From NCBI GenBank assembly GCA_007693595.1, contig REDI01000002.1, positions 62,001 through 126,000 on the forward strand: a DNA stretch of 64,000 nt, given 5' to 3'. Origin of the DNA: Deltaproteobacteria bacterium (GTDB taxonomy: Bacteria > Myxococcota_A > UBA796 > GCA-2862545). A program made the position numbers and the translations under genes. The notes under the pieces were generated by a model. It was not told where the DNA came from and ran no database searches. It was given only the letters and a program-made list of their open reading frames with translations. Of the stretch, positions 20,306 to 28,804 are shown one piece after another (position 1 is the first letter of the stretch; each line of letters begins with the position of its first letter).

Positions 20306-21955
20306 ATGGACCCCCTCGATCTCAACCTCTTCGTGCGCGCCGGACTCACGGCGCTCCTTCTCTTGAGCCTACCAGCCTGCGACGAGCTCACGGGCGGATC
20401 GAACTCCACGGACTCGACCAGCAACGGGGGGATCGCGTCCAACTTCTCCGCCACGCCGATGCGGCTCTTCGGGTCGTCGGGGAACGACACCGTCTCGGGA
20501 GCGGTCTTCGATGGCGACGGCAACACCTTCGTCGTCGGCCAAAGCGAGGGCCTGGGACACGCGATCGGCAGCCTGTATTGGGCACGTTTGAACGCCGATG
20601 GCAGCCTGGGCTGGGCCTGGGACCTGTCCAACCCCGACGATGGGGAAGGCGAGGGCGTGCGGGTCGTCGGAGACGCGCTCAAGGGCAACGGGCCGACCCG
20701 CGCTATCGCCTGGGGCGACGACGGCTACCTCTACATCGCGGCACGCGGCAAGGGCTGGGCCGAGGGCTCTCCGAGCTTCTTCGCCAGCTACGCGATGAAG
20801 ATCGATCCGAGCACCGGCCAGCCCCTCTGGACCCAGGTCTATCGCCTGCGCTACCCCTCCGGCTCGTCAGACATCGCGGCGAACGAGACCTATGGTGTAG
20901 GGATCACCGCCGTTGGAGGCCGGGTCTTCGTAGCAGCCAACGGAGGGGCCCCCGAGGCTGCCGTGCTCTACGAGCTCGACGGATCCGACGGAGCGCTGGT
21001 CGACTCCCTCCGCATCAACATGGCCAACCCCGGCAGCGCCTCGAGGGTGATGACCCTCGTCGCTGACGGCAGCAACGACAGTCTCTACCTGGGAGGTTGG
21101 ACCAGCGCGAACTTCCAGAAGCCCGCGCTGGCCAAGGTCGACATTTCGGGAAGCGACCTGGCGGTGGAGTGGTACGCCCAGCTCATCACCCCCGCGAGCA
21201 CCCACGTCGGCATGAACTTGAGCGACCTCGACGTCGATCAAGACGGCAACGTCTACGCCGCCTTATGGGTCGCTGGGACCTACGGCTGGCACGAGGTGAT
21301 CAAGCTCAGCCCCGACGGGGATCCCCAGTGGGGGCGACGCTGGGGCGTCTCCTCCTCGGGCACGCTGCCCGATCCCATGGGGTCGCAGCGAAACGACGGC
21401 ATGCTGGTGCGCGTGATCGACGGAGTGGTCTACGCCGGCGGCAGGACCGGCGTGCAGCACAATACCTGGGGGGACACCTCGCACGGTGACTCGGTGTTGA
21501 TCGGCTACACGACCGACGGCGACTACCTCTCTCACCGCTACTACTTCTCCGGCACGAGCAGCGATGTCACCAACATCGACCACCTCAAGGGCATCGGCGT
21601 GCTGGACGACGGACGAATCGCCGTCGCAGGCATGATCTGGCCCAACGCCAGCAACTTCGTGGGGGAGTGGCTGAACATCGACGAGGTCAACGCCAGCGGT
21701 GAGGCCCTCACCGAGGTACCCCACACCCAGATGGAGATCGCAGGAAGCGAGTACACCCTCAGCAAGACCGCGGGCAACGACATGAACCTCATCGAGACGC
21801 CTCACGCGGAGTCCCGTCCGCTGCAAGCGACCGGACTCGACGCGGGCCTTCAGGTTCGCGACCGCACCTCAGCGGTCACCGCCGACGACGCCTCGGACCG
21901 CGCCCCCTCCGAGAACGCTTATCGAGCCTTCTTCGAAGGCTTTCTTCCCGAATAA
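20306..21955 (+). CDS. Beta-propeller lipoprotein (SBBP-like repeats)
   Basis: A 549-residue protein with lipobox LPAC, Asp at +2 (CDELTGG) and a Ser/Thr/Asp linker (STDSTSNGG). The body consists of repeats of the form DGDGNTFVVGQS, DGYLYIAARGKG, DQDGNVYAALWVAG and DGRIAVAGM, typical of SBBP/NHL-like propellers in secreted proteins. The ATG at 20306 has GGAG five bases upstream and gives a good type II signal, so the 63-codon upstream extension is rejected. Function unknown; surface-exposed or periplasmic. Confidence 0.75.
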   Translation: MDPLDLNLFVRAGLTALLLLSLPACDELTGGSNSTDSTSNGGIASNFSATPMRLFGSSGNDTVSGAVFDGDGNTFVVGQSEGLGHAIGSLYWARLNADGSLGWAWDLSNPDDGEGEGVRVVGDALKGNGPTRAIAWGDDGYLYIAARGKGWAEGSPSFFASYAMKIDPSTGQPLWTQVYRLRYPSGSSDIAANETYGVGITAVGGRVFVAANGGAPEAAVLYELDGSDGALVDSLRINMANPGSASRVMTLVADGSNDSLYLGGWTSANFQKPALAKVDISGSDLAVEWYAQLITPASTHVGMNLSDLDVDQDGNVYAALWVAGTYGWHEVIKLSPDGDPQWGRRWGVSSSGTLPDPMGSQRNDGMLVRVIDGVVYAGGRTGVQHNTWGDTSHGDSVLIGYTTDGDYLSHRYYFSGTSSDVTNIDHLKGIGVLDDGRIAVAGMIWPNASNFVGEWLNIDEVNASGEALTEVPHTQMEIAGSEYTLSKTAGNDMNLIETPHAESRPLQATGLDAGLQVRDRTSAVTADDASDRAPSENAYRAFFEGFLPE

Positions 21956-21972
21956 GTCACGACAGAGGAGAC

Positions 21973-22737
21973 CTATCGCTCAGCGCCCAGCGCGTCGCAT
22001 GGGGTACCGTGCGGCGCGTCGCCATACACCCCCAGCCGGCCATACAGAAAGGGTCCGTCACGGACGAGGTCGAGGGGGTGAAGCAAGCGCTCGGTGTCGC
22101 CCTCGACGTAGCGCACGATGTCGCCTGTGATCACGAGCCGACGCGTACCGTTGGCCGCCGAATAGACCCGACCCAAGGAGTCGGACGCGAGCAGCTTGAG
22201 CGGCGAGCGAAGGATCTGACCTCGCCACCCCACGTAGACCCGGTGGTCCGCGTCAGGATCGTCGCCGGTCGCTCGGTCGATGTAGTAATAGACGCCGTAC
22301 TCGTCGCGAAAGAGAGCCACGGCGTTCCGTCGCCAACGGTATTCGTGGAAGGTGGCTCTCTGAACAACCTTTTTGGCTTCGGTGGCGGGCAGGGGGCGCA
22401 GCTCGCGCGAGGCCTCATCACAGGACACCGTGTAGCGCCCCTCCCGAAAGGAGAAGATCATACTCTGGTTCTTGGCCCGAAAGTCGCGCGCAGCGACGAT
22501 GCGATCCCGGTCGATCGCGGAGGAGGAGTAGATCTGAAGGGCGTAGAGGCGCTGTCTATCCCCGTAAAAGACTTTCTTTCGCGGATGATCCGCGTGATAG
22601 GCGATGAGGTTGCCCTGGCCATCGTCGAGCACGACCAGCTTGTCGGCCCAGTCCGAGACATCGACGATGGGGATCTGTTCGGGCACGTCGGGGCTAGCCC
22701 AGGCCGTCAGCCCAAACCATAGGAATAACATGTTCAT
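21973..22737 (-). CDS. Secreted protein of unknown function
   Basis: A 254-residue protein with signal peptide MNMLFLWFGLTAWASP. The mature part has regular beta-rich repeats (LVVLDDGQGNLIAYHADH, AVALFRDEYGVYYYIDRATG, RVYSAANGTRRLVITGD) that look like a small propeller or jelly-roll. Its ATG at 22737 overlaps the Ser/Thr kinase stop by four bases, so it is co-expressed with the kinase. An in-frame ATG at 22731 is an alternative. No family recognised. Confidence 0.65.
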   Translation of the reverse strand: MNMLFLWFGLTAWASPDVPEQIPIVDVSDWADKLVVLDDGQGNLIAYHADHPRKKVFYGDRQRLYALQIYSSSAIDRDRIVAARDFRAKNQSMIFSFREGRYTVSCDEASRELRPLPATEAKKVVQRATFHEYRWRRNAVALFRDEYGVYYYIDRATGDDPDADHRVYVGWRGQILRSPLKLLASDSLGRVYSAANGTRRLVITGDIVRYVEGDTERLLHPLDLVRDGPFLYGRLGVYGDAPHGTPCDALGAER

Positions 22738-24401
22738 CGGCTACAGCTCAGAGTCTCGGCGCGACAATCCAGCTTGAGTACGTCTCCCGCCCGCACGACG
22801 ACATTGCCCGCGTGCAAGGGCGGCCCCGCGTCGAACCTCGCTTCGATCAGGTAACTTCCGGGCGGGACCTCACCCTCGTCAGCGTAGCGCCCGTCGGCGC
22901 CGCGAAGGCGGACGGAGCGCGCATCGCCCGAGAAGCGCACCAGGCCGTGACGGGAGCTAGACCCCACGGTCGGCGCGCGAGCAGGGGAGGCGGCGATGGC
23001 CGGTGCGGGGTCCGGCGCGGGCCGATCGGGCCCGCCTACAGACTCGGGGTGGGGAGGCGGGGGTGGGACCTCGGGCTCGGCTTCGGCCGTCGGGGGTTCG
23101 GCTTCGACCGTCGGGGGCTCGGCTTCGACCGTCGGGGGCTCGGCTTCGGCCGTCGGGGGCCCCGCTTCGACCGTAGATGGCTGAAGGGAGGGCGGCGGAG
23201 GGGCGGGGTCCGCGGGGGCCTCGGTGAACGCAGGGGGGGCTGCGACCCGTGGTCCGGGGAGCGCACCCGACCAGAGGAGCCACCCTCCGCACGACAGCAG
23301 GAACACCAGGCCGACCAGCGCTGCGGCGCTCCCAGGCGAGATCCAGGCCCGAGGCGGAGGCTCATCGTCCGCCTCGGCGGCGGGATGAAAGGTGACCGAG
23401 CCCGAAAACGTCATCGTCTGCGCAGCCTGCTCGCCCGCCGACTGGACCGGAGGCTCGACGCTCGGTTCCGCCGGGGCCGCGAGCTCACCTGGGCGATCGG
23501 GCGTAGCTACCGCGTCGACCGGATCGTCAAACCCGAAGAGCGTCGCGTTGTCGCGCGGGAGGATGCTCCAAGACTGCTCCCCCGTGAAGACTTGGTAGAG
23601 GGTGGCGCAGTTGGGGATCCGGGCCTCGAGGTCGATCTGCAAGGCGCCGAGCATGGCTTGCTCGATCCGAGCAGGCAGGCCCTCCACCAGCTCGCGCGGC
23701 GCCCGGAAGCGCCCCTGGGTGACCCGATTGAAGACCTCGAGCGTGTCTTCGCCGGTGAAGGCGCGGCGGTCGCACATGAGTTCATAGAGGATGCAGCCCA
23801 GCGCGAAGACATCGGTACGATGATCGACGTGCTTCGAGCAACGTACCTGCTCGGGCGACATGTAGGCCGGCGTGCCCATGGGTCGGCCGGTGCGGGACTC
23901 CGAGGCAGAGTCTTCTTCGCCCCCCAAGATCTTGGCGAGGCCGAAGTCGGCGATCCGCGGATGCCAGGTCTTCCCGCGTCGCTCCATAAGGACGTTGCCC
24001 GGCTTGAGATCGCGGTGCACGATGCCTTCGCTGTGGGCGAACTCCACGCCCACGAGGATCTCGAGGAAGACCCGCTCTCGCTCCGCTCGATCAGGCCGCC
24101 GGTCCAGGATCCATGCGTCGAGGGAGGGGCCCTCGACGTAGTCCATGAGCAAGCCGAAGCCCTGTCCGACCTCGAGCACATCGCGCACTGGCACGATGTT
24201 GGGGTGATCGAGCCGCGACTGGACCCTGCCCTCGCGCATGAAGCGTTCGGCGAGCTCTTCGCCCGAGACGGTCAGGACCTTGAGCGCGTGCACCGAGTCG
24301 AGGTTCTTGTGCCGCACCCGATAGACCCGAGCCATACCGCCGCGGCCGATCTCGACCTCGACGCGGTAGCGCTCGACGAAGGTTCCAGGGACGAGGTTCA
24401 C
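22734..24401 (-). CDS. Transmembrane Ser/Thr protein kinase with PEGA-like tail
   Basis: A 555-residue Hanks-type kinase. Residues about 10-270 are the kinase domain: GRGGMARVYR (P-loop), Lys in ALKVL, catalytic IVHRDLKPGN, DFGLAK and PAYMSPEQV. A TM helix lies around residues 352-372 (VGLVFLLSCGGWLLW). It is followed by a Pro/Glu repeat region (PPTVEAE units, encoded by 21-base tandem repeats) and a C-terminal PEGA-like domain (VPPGSYLIEARFD). The GTG at 24401 has GGAG five bases upstream and is preferred to the GTG at 24425. It is co-translated with the downstream secreted protein. Confidence 0.88.
   Translation of the reverse strand: MNLVPGTFVERYRVEVEIGRGGMARVYRVRHKNLDSVHALKVLTVSGEELAERFMREGRVQSRLDHPNIVPVRDVLEVGQGFGLLMDYVEGPSLDAWILDRRPDRAERERVFLEILVGVEFAHSEGIVHRDLKPGNVLMERRGKTWHPRIADFGLAKILGGEEDSASESRTGRPMGTPAYMSPEQVRCSKHVDHRTDVFALGCILYELMCDRRAFTGEDTLEVFNRVTQGRFRAPRELVEGLPARIEQAMLGALQIDLEARIPNCATLYQVFTGEQSWSILPRDNATLFGFDDPVDAVATPDRPGELAAPAEPSVEPPVQSAGEQAAQTMTFSGSVTFHPAAEADDEPPPRAWISPGSAAALVGLVFLLSCGGWLLWSGALPGPRVAAPPAFTEAPADPAPPPPSLQPSTVEAGPPTAEAEPPTVEAEPPTVEAEPPTAEAEPEVPPPPPHPESVGGPDRPAPDPAPAIAASPARAPTVGSSSRHGLVRFSGDARSVRLRGADGRYADEGEVPPGSYLIEARFDAGPPLHAGNVVVRAGDVLKLDCRAETLSCSR
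23079..23162 (-). repeat. 21-base tandem repeat, four copies, inside the kinase gene
   Basis: Four copies of a 21-base unit with few changes (23079-23099, 23100-23120, 23121-23141, 23142-23162) and a degenerate fifth after 23163. Each encodes seven residues of the PPTVEAE type in the extracytoplasmic linker of the Ser/Thr kinase. The unit is in frame, so copy-number changes would only alter linker length. Confidence 0.85.
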
Positions 24402-24535
24402 AGGCACTCCGCGGTCTCGCGGCACCGAGACACCCCCATCCTACCTCACCGACGAGCCCCAAGACCACCTCGACCCGCCTTGGTCCGGGGGCCTGAGCCA
24501 CCCAGACCAACCCCATCAGGAACGGGGCCCCTCCA

Positions 24536-24754
24536 TCAGAAACCCTGGTCTTTCGGGCGCTCCGGAGGGGCGAGACGCACGCTCAGATCCCCCTCTTCAG
24601 CCTTGGCGAGCACGTGGGCCACCCGCGTCCAGGCGTCGTCTTCCTCCCACTGGCCTCGCTCCATCATCGCCACCAGAGCCGAGTTCAGCCCGGCCCGCTC
24701 CGCGAGATCCTGCCGGGACCAGCCCAGGGCCTTGCGACGATCTTTGATACCCAT
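24536..24754 (-). CDS. Small Xre-type helix-turn-helix protein
   Basis: A 72-residue DNA-binding protein. MGIKDRRKALGWSRQDLAER and AGLNSALVAMMERGQWEE form a Cro/C1-type HTH (about residues 5-40), followed by an acidic and Pro-rich tail. The ATG at 24754 has GGAGG about five bases upstream; a longer frame from 24877 overlaps the divergent promoter region and is rejected. Three TTAGGG-like hexamers lie 22-39 bases upstream and may be its own control site. Confidence 0.75.
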   Translation of the reverse strand: MGIKDRRKALGWSRQDLAERAGLNSALVAMMERGQWEEDDAWTRVAHVLAKAEEGDLSVRLAPPERPKDQGF

Positions 24755-24775
24755 GCACACCTCCGCGTTCCGGGA

Positions 24776-24793
24776 CCCTAACCCTAACCCTAC
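24776..24793. repeat. Three direct CCCTAM hexamers upstream of the Xre gene
   Basis: CCCTAA, CCCTAA and CCCTAC in tandem (minus strand: GTAGGG, TTAGGG, TTAGGG). They sit between the divergent Xre and zinc-ribbon genes and overlap where the Xre promoter should be. They could be an operator or -10-like TAGGGT elements. This is too short to be a telomere or an array. Confidence 0.5.
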
Positions 24794-24850
24794 CTCGCGC
24801 GAAGGCTCGACCCGCCCGAAGCCATGGGGCGAGGCAACAGGTTGCGGCTG

Positions 24851-24859
24851 TGGTATAGT
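24851..24859 (+). promoter_or_regulatory. Candidate extended -10 promoter
   Basis: TGGTATAGT combines the TGn extension with TATAGT (5/6 to TATAAT, 24854-24859), about 50 bases before the zinc-ribbon ATG. No -35 hexamer is apparent, as expected for an extended -10 promoter. Confidence 0.45.
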
Positions 24860-24907
24860 CCTCCGCAGATCATCCACTCCCTCCCAGCCTGTCTCCAGCG
24901 TTCTGCC

Positions 24908-25504
24908 ATGATTGACTTCCTAAAGAAACTCTTCAGCACCACCCCGTCCGTCGACGAAGACGGGTGCATCGCCTGTGGCTCGACGGACCTCGAAGTCATC
25001 GCGCCAGGAGCCTACCGCTGCCTGATCTGTGGCTACGAGGGAGGCCCCGGCTTCGCCGCGCTCCAGGCGAAGCAGCAGCGCGACCGCCTCGCCCAGCTCG
25101 AGCCGGCCGTGCTCCGACAGCGCCTCACCGCCGCCCTCGATACGGCCCGGCTCTCGAGCCTGGCGATCCTTGAGGATCCCGGACCCTTACCCGAGCTCCC
25201 AAGCGCCGTTGAGCGCCACCACCCCGACCCCGAGCGGCGCCGGTGGGCACAACGCCAGGCCGCCGCGCGCCAGCAAGAGCACGAAGACATCCAAGACATT
25301 CTGGCCCAGCGCGAGTCCGCCATGCTCCGCGCGACCGGCGATCTTCACGCACTCACACCCCTGCTCGAAGCCCTCGAGCTCCAGGGCACCGACGTCATCC
25401 CTCATCTCACGCGGCTGCGCGCGCTCACGAGCGCCCCCTCCCTCGACCAAGAGCAGGTCCGGGTCTTCATCCAAGACGCCTGGATTCAGTTCGGACCCGA
25501 CTAG
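24908..25504 (+). CDS. Zinc-ribbon protein of unknown function
   Basis: A 198-residue cytoplasmic protein. CIACG (residues 20-24) and CLICG (about 39-43) form a four-cysteine zinc ribbon near the N-terminus. The remainder is helical and Gln/Leu/Arg-rich (LQAKQQRDRLAQLEPAVLRQ), probably coiled coil. The start at 24908 is chosen because it places the ribbon at the N-terminus; the SD is weak. It is convergent with the tryptophan dioxygenase gene, eight bases between stops. No family recognised. Confidence 0.7.
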   Translation: MIDFLKKLFSTTPSVDEDGCIACGSTDLEVIAPGAYRCLICGYEGGPGFAALQAKQQRDRLAQLEPAVLRQRLTAALDTARLSSLAILEDPGPLPELPSAVERHHPDPERRRWAQRQAAARQQEHEDIQDILAQRESAMLRATGDLHALTPLLEALELQGTDVIPHLTRLRALTSAPSLDQEQVRVFIQDAWIQFGPD

Positions 25505-25512
25505 ATCTCCAC

Positions 25513-26625
25513 TTACTGGCGCTCCGTCGACACGAAGCCGTAGAGCTCCGGGCTGCGCAGCTCGGGCACGCGGTCGCGGGGCAGGAGCACGGTCCTGATC
25601 GCCCATAGATCCCGAAAGACTCTATAACTCGCCGTCTTATCCAGGTAGTCCACCCCCGAGGACCCGCCGGTCCCCACCCTGCGTCCGATCACCCGCTCGA
25701 CCATGCGGGCGTGACCCGACCGAAAGAGCACCATCTGCTCCTCGAACTCCACGATCATGTCGAGGAGCAGGCGAGGCCAGGAGAGCAGCGGCAGGTCCCG
25801 GTAGGACTCGATGAAGAGGACCGCCGCGCGGATACGCCGGGCCGAATCTTGTTCATGGGGAACGACATCGAGACCGTACAAGAAGCTGCGCGCTTGGTCT
25901 TGGATCGAGGCGAAGCGCTCCTCGACGTGGGGACGGTGGTCCTCGCCCAGGCGCTCGACCATGCGGTGGAGCTGTTGGGTGTGGTTCTGATCGATCCGGT
26001 CGAGGTAGGCGTCGAGAAAGGCGCGCACGTTCTCGTCATCGCCAGGATCACCAGGGCTCGTGCCTTGGACGGGCGTGCGCAAGAGCCAGCGATTGAGGGC
26101 GCCGAGGATCGAGAGCTCACCGCGGGCCTGCTCCAGACTGCGCCAGGCCACCTCGCCGCCAGGCGAGGCGTCGGCGAGCTTGCGGATGTGATCGAGCGGC
26201 TCCACCTTGCCGTAGCGGATGCGGTGCGACTCATCGAGGCCCATCAAGCACTCGATGATCCGAAGCTGAAAGCTCTGGAAACCACTCGCCGGCACCAGCT
26301 TGTCGCGAAAGGCGAGAAAGTCCTGCGGGGTCAGGGTCTCGACGACCCGCCACTGACGAACGAGCAGATCGAGGATCGTGTTGACCCGGCGGAGGTGGTG
26401 AACGACGTAGGGGATCGTCTCTTCGGAGACGCGGGGCTGAGCGAGGTGGTCGCGCGCCAGCCGCATCGACCGGATGATAAGCTTGAACCAGAGCTCGTAG
26501 ACCTGGTGCACCGTGATGAAATGCAGCTCATCGACCGAGACGTCGGCGTCGGACGAATCGAGGCCCCGCTGCATGTCGAGCAAGCTCGGAAGCTGTAGGT
26601 AGTCCCAATAGGTCGGTCCGCTCAT
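25513..26625 (-). CDS. kynA: Tryptophan 2,3-dioxygenase
   Basis: A 370-residue haem enzyme opening the indole ring of L-tryptophan to N-formylkynurenine. MSGPTYWDYLQLPSLL and FITVHQVYELWFKLI (His40 corresponds to the active-site base) are characteristic. The later part holds LRIIECLMGL and the C-terminal GTGGSSGVDYLDKT, the family substrate-binding GTGG motif. The ATG at 26625 has GGAGG six bases upstream. No kynB, kynU or later pathway genes are nearby. The divergent neighbour is a flavin/NAD-type reductase, 94 bases away. Confidence 0.95.
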   Translation of the reverse strand: MSGPTYWDYLQLPSLLDMQRGLDSSDADVSVDELHFITVHQVYELWFKLIIRSMRLARDHLAQPRVSEETIPYVVHHLRRVNTILDLLVRQWRVVETLTPQDFLAFRDKLVPASGFQSFQLRIIECLMGLDESHRIRYGKVEPLDHIRKLADASPGGEVAWRSLEQARGELSILGALNRWLLRTPVQGTSPGDPGDDENVRAFLDAYLDRIDQNHTQQLHRMVERLGEDHRPHVEERFASIQDQARSFLYGLDVVPHEQDSARRIRAAVLFIESYRDLPLLSWPRLLLDMIVEFEEQMVLFRSGHARMVERVIGRRVGTGGSSGVDYLDKTASYRVFRDLWAIRTVLLPRDRVPELRSPELYGFVSTERQ

Positions 26626-26719
26626 GCCTGGCCTCCACGTCCAGTATGTAGCCCATCCGACGCGCGAAGCGGTGGGGTGCAACAGGCGCCTGCGCGTTAG
26701 CCCTGCCGCTGGAGCGCGC

Positions 26720-27382
26720 ATGGCCACCTTCTACCTCACCCACCGCCAGCCCTGCGGAGAGCAGCTCGTCCACCTACGCTTCGACGAAGCCCCCCAGGGC
26801 TTCACCGAGCCGGGCCAGTTCGTAGTCATCGGAACGCCAGGGCACACCCCGAGCTACTTCGCGATCGCCTCCTCCCCCGGCGAGCCCCTGGAGCTGCTCG
26901 TGAAGGACCAGCCGGGCGTGGCCGCGGCGCTTTGCCACCTGGCTCCAGGCGATCCCGTCGAGATCAGCGAGGCCCAAGGCCCCGGGTTCCGCGCCGCCCA
27001 GACCCGTCCCCTCCCCTTGGTCTGCCTGGTCAACGGCAGCGCGATCTCTGCCGTCCGCCCCGTCCTGCGCGCCGAGCTCGACGCCGGGTTGCCGCGCCCG
27101 GTCCACCTGCTCTTCGGGGTACTCAGTCCCGCCCACCTGCCCTTCGCCAACGAGCTGCGCACCTTCCGCGAACAAGGGATCGACGTTCAGATCGTCCTTG
27201 ACAGCCCCGCGCCTGCGCACGACGAGCCCGTCGGGTTCGTGCAAGACCACGCCGAGACCATGGGCCTGATCCACCCCGAGGTCGCGGTGCTGCTCTGCGG
27301 TGTGCCCCCCATGATCGAGGATGCCCGCACCCGCTACGCCGCCGTCGGTCATAACCCCACAAGGATCCTTCTCAACTTCTAG
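26720..27382 (+). CDS. FAD/NAD(P)-binding oxidoreductase, ferredoxin-reductase family
   Basis: A 220-residue protein with an N-terminal FAD-binding barrel (FTEPGQFVVIGTP, YFAIASSPG) and an NAD(P)-binding half (CLVNGSAISAVRPVL, VAVLLCGVPPMIED). It should move electrons between NAD(P)H and a flavin or protein partner. There is no Fe-S domain. The NAD-loop motif reads NGSAISAVRPV rather than the usual GGxGIxP. ATG at 26720 has GGAG five bases upstream. It is divergent from kynA; a functional link is possible but unsupported. Confidence 0.8.
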   Translation: MATFYLTHRQPCGEQLVHLRFDEAPQGFTEPGQFVVIGTPGHTPSYFAIASSPGEPLELLVKDQPGVAAALCHLAPGDPVEISEAQGPGFRAAQTRPLPLVCLVNGSAISAVRPVLRAELDAGLPRPVHLLFGVLSPAHLPFANELRTFREQGIDVQIVLDSPAPAHDEPVGFVQDHAETMGLIHPEVAVLLCGVPPMIEDARTRYAAVGHNPTRILLNF

Positions 27383-27396
27383 CAGCCTGCCTGAGT

Positions 27397-28062
27397 CTAC
27401 TGCTCCACGCACAGCAGCGGCGTGGCGCGGCTGCAAGAGAAGTTTCCGCCTTGGATCCAGCGCTCGCTGGTGCTGGCTCCCCAGCCGACTCGTCCGTCGA
27501 GCTCACCGGAGTCCGAGGTCCAGCCGTCGCAGTTCTCTTCGTGCGAGGTCCACGGCTCACGAAGCCCGCTCCAGAAGTTCACCCCCTCGCCCAAATCGGC
27601 GACCAGGGGGTAGTCCTCGACGATCCCAGCGGCCGTCGTGGTGAAGATGAAGGTGTCGTCCGTGATCACGTAGTCGGTCGAGGGCGCGAGCACCCAGTCC
27701 ATCTGGCCCTCGAAAGGATCGCACCAGTCCTCGGCACAAGCCTGACGCCCCCCGCCCCCGAGGAGGGCCTTGTAGACGCCCGAGCGCCGGGCGTTCGGAT
27801 CGTCGTTGCACAAGGCATCCGCCCCGGCGGGGCCTCCGAGATCGCCGGTGTGCCAATCGTGCGTGATGAAGAGGTGCTTGCCGGCCAGCGGAAGCTCGGT
27901 GGCGGACTCGGTCGAGACGGTGGAGTCAGAGTCCGTCGAGACGGTGGAGTCAGAATCCGAGGAGACGTTCGAGGGCGACGCGGTATCGGAGGCGGGGTCG
28001 TCGGGAGCGCACGCGAAGGCCAAGCCCCCCAATGCAAGTAGGACAAATCGACGGAGATCCAT
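27397..28062 (-). CDS. Lipoprotein with DUF1554-like domain
   Basis: A 221-residue protein with lipobox AFAC, then an Asp/Ser/Thr linker built from repeated DSDSTVST units (24-base DNA repeat near 27905-27960). The C-terminal domain (KHLFITHDWHTGDLGGPAGA, YKALLGGGG, then paired Cys and CSRATPLLCVEQ) matches the DUF1554 domain found in leptospiral and myxobacterial surface lipoproteins, a lectin-like fold. The ATG at 28062 gives the signal peptide. Probably outer surface; ligand unknown. Confidence 0.8.
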   Translation of the reverse strand: MDLRRFVLLALGGLAFACAPDDPASDTASPSNVSSDSDSTVSTDSDSTVSTESATELPLAGKHLFITHDWHTGDLGGPAGADALCNDDPNARRSGVYKALLGGGGRQACAEDWCDPFEGQMDWVLAPSTDYVITDDTFIFTTTAAGIVEDYPLVADLGEGVNFWSGLREPWTSHEENCDGWTSDSGELDGRVGWGASTSERWIQGGNFSCSRATPLLCVEQ

Positions 28063-28229
28063 GGGCGTCACCAAAATGTGAGGAGGGAAGGCAGAGCCGA
28101 GGGGCCCACGTAGTCTAGTTCGGAACGCAGCGCACTCCCGATTCCAAGCCGAAGGGGCTGCCAGATGGGAGCCGAAATCCATCGTTGTTCAGGCTAGCGC
28201 CCCCCCTTGGGCTGCGGTACCCTGGCGCC

Positions 28230-28682
28230 ATGAGAACGCTATCTCTACTCGTGACCTCCTGGGTCATGATCGGCTGCAACCCCTGCGATGGCCACGGTGA
28301 GCTCGACGTCGAGATCGGCACCGGCGATCGCAGCTTCGAGCCCCTCGATCCCGGCCACCCTGAGCTCCGAATGGTGATGGGGCTTCAAGGCGGGGCCCAC
28401 TTCGATCTCGCGTTTCGACTGGTCGGTCAGCGCGCGCGCGAGATGGTTCACTTCGTCGCCGCCGGCTACGTCGTCGACGAAGAGATCGCCTCCATGGACG
28501 CCCAGCGCATGATGACCTGCCACCGTCAGACCGGGGCGGTCGAAGCCAACGCGATGTTGTTCCTTCGCATCGACGACCTCAGTGGGCTGCATGGAGAGAC
28601 CCTCGACCTCCACGTCGAGGTCGAGACCCCAGACGGCCGCACCGTCACGAAGGACCTTCAGGCCGCCATTCGCGCCCACTGA
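28230..28682 (+). CDS. Small predicted lipoprotein
   Basis: A 150-residue protein with signal MRTLSLLVTSWVMIGC and lipobox MIGC, followed by a single beta-rich domain (HGELDVEIGTGDRSFEPL, ETLDLHVEVETPDGRTV). There is no Shine-Dalgarno before the ATG at 28230. GGTACC, a possible -10 element, lies only ten bases ahead, so the transcript may be nearly leaderless. No family recognised. Confidence 0.65.
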   Translation: MRTLSLLVTSWVMIGCNPCDGHGELDVEIGTGDRSFEPLDPGHPELRMVMGLQGGAHFDLAFRLVGQRAREMVHFVAAGYVVDEEIASMDAQRMMTCHRQTGAVEANAMLFLRIDDLSGLHGETLDLHVEVETPDGRTVTKDLQAAIRAH

Positions 28683-28804
28683 GCCCCCCGTTCCTAAGCG
28701 CGAGCGCCACCCGTCCAAGAAGGGGCCCCCAACGCCCTCGGGCCCGTTCAGTGCAAGAGTTCGTGGAGCGCTCCACGGGACCGACGAGGGAAGTGGAGCT
28801 GAGG

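Noticed and set aside
24776-24793. Telomere-like CCCTAA repeat
   Set aside because: Fewer than three perfect units, inside a bacterial divergent promoter region; kept only as a possible operator.
22812-24911. Plus-strand frame of 699 codons with GFGRRGLGFDRRG-type repeats
   Set aside because: It is the shadow of the Ser/Thr kinase gene; the apparent repeats come from the 21-base units encoding the kinase linker.
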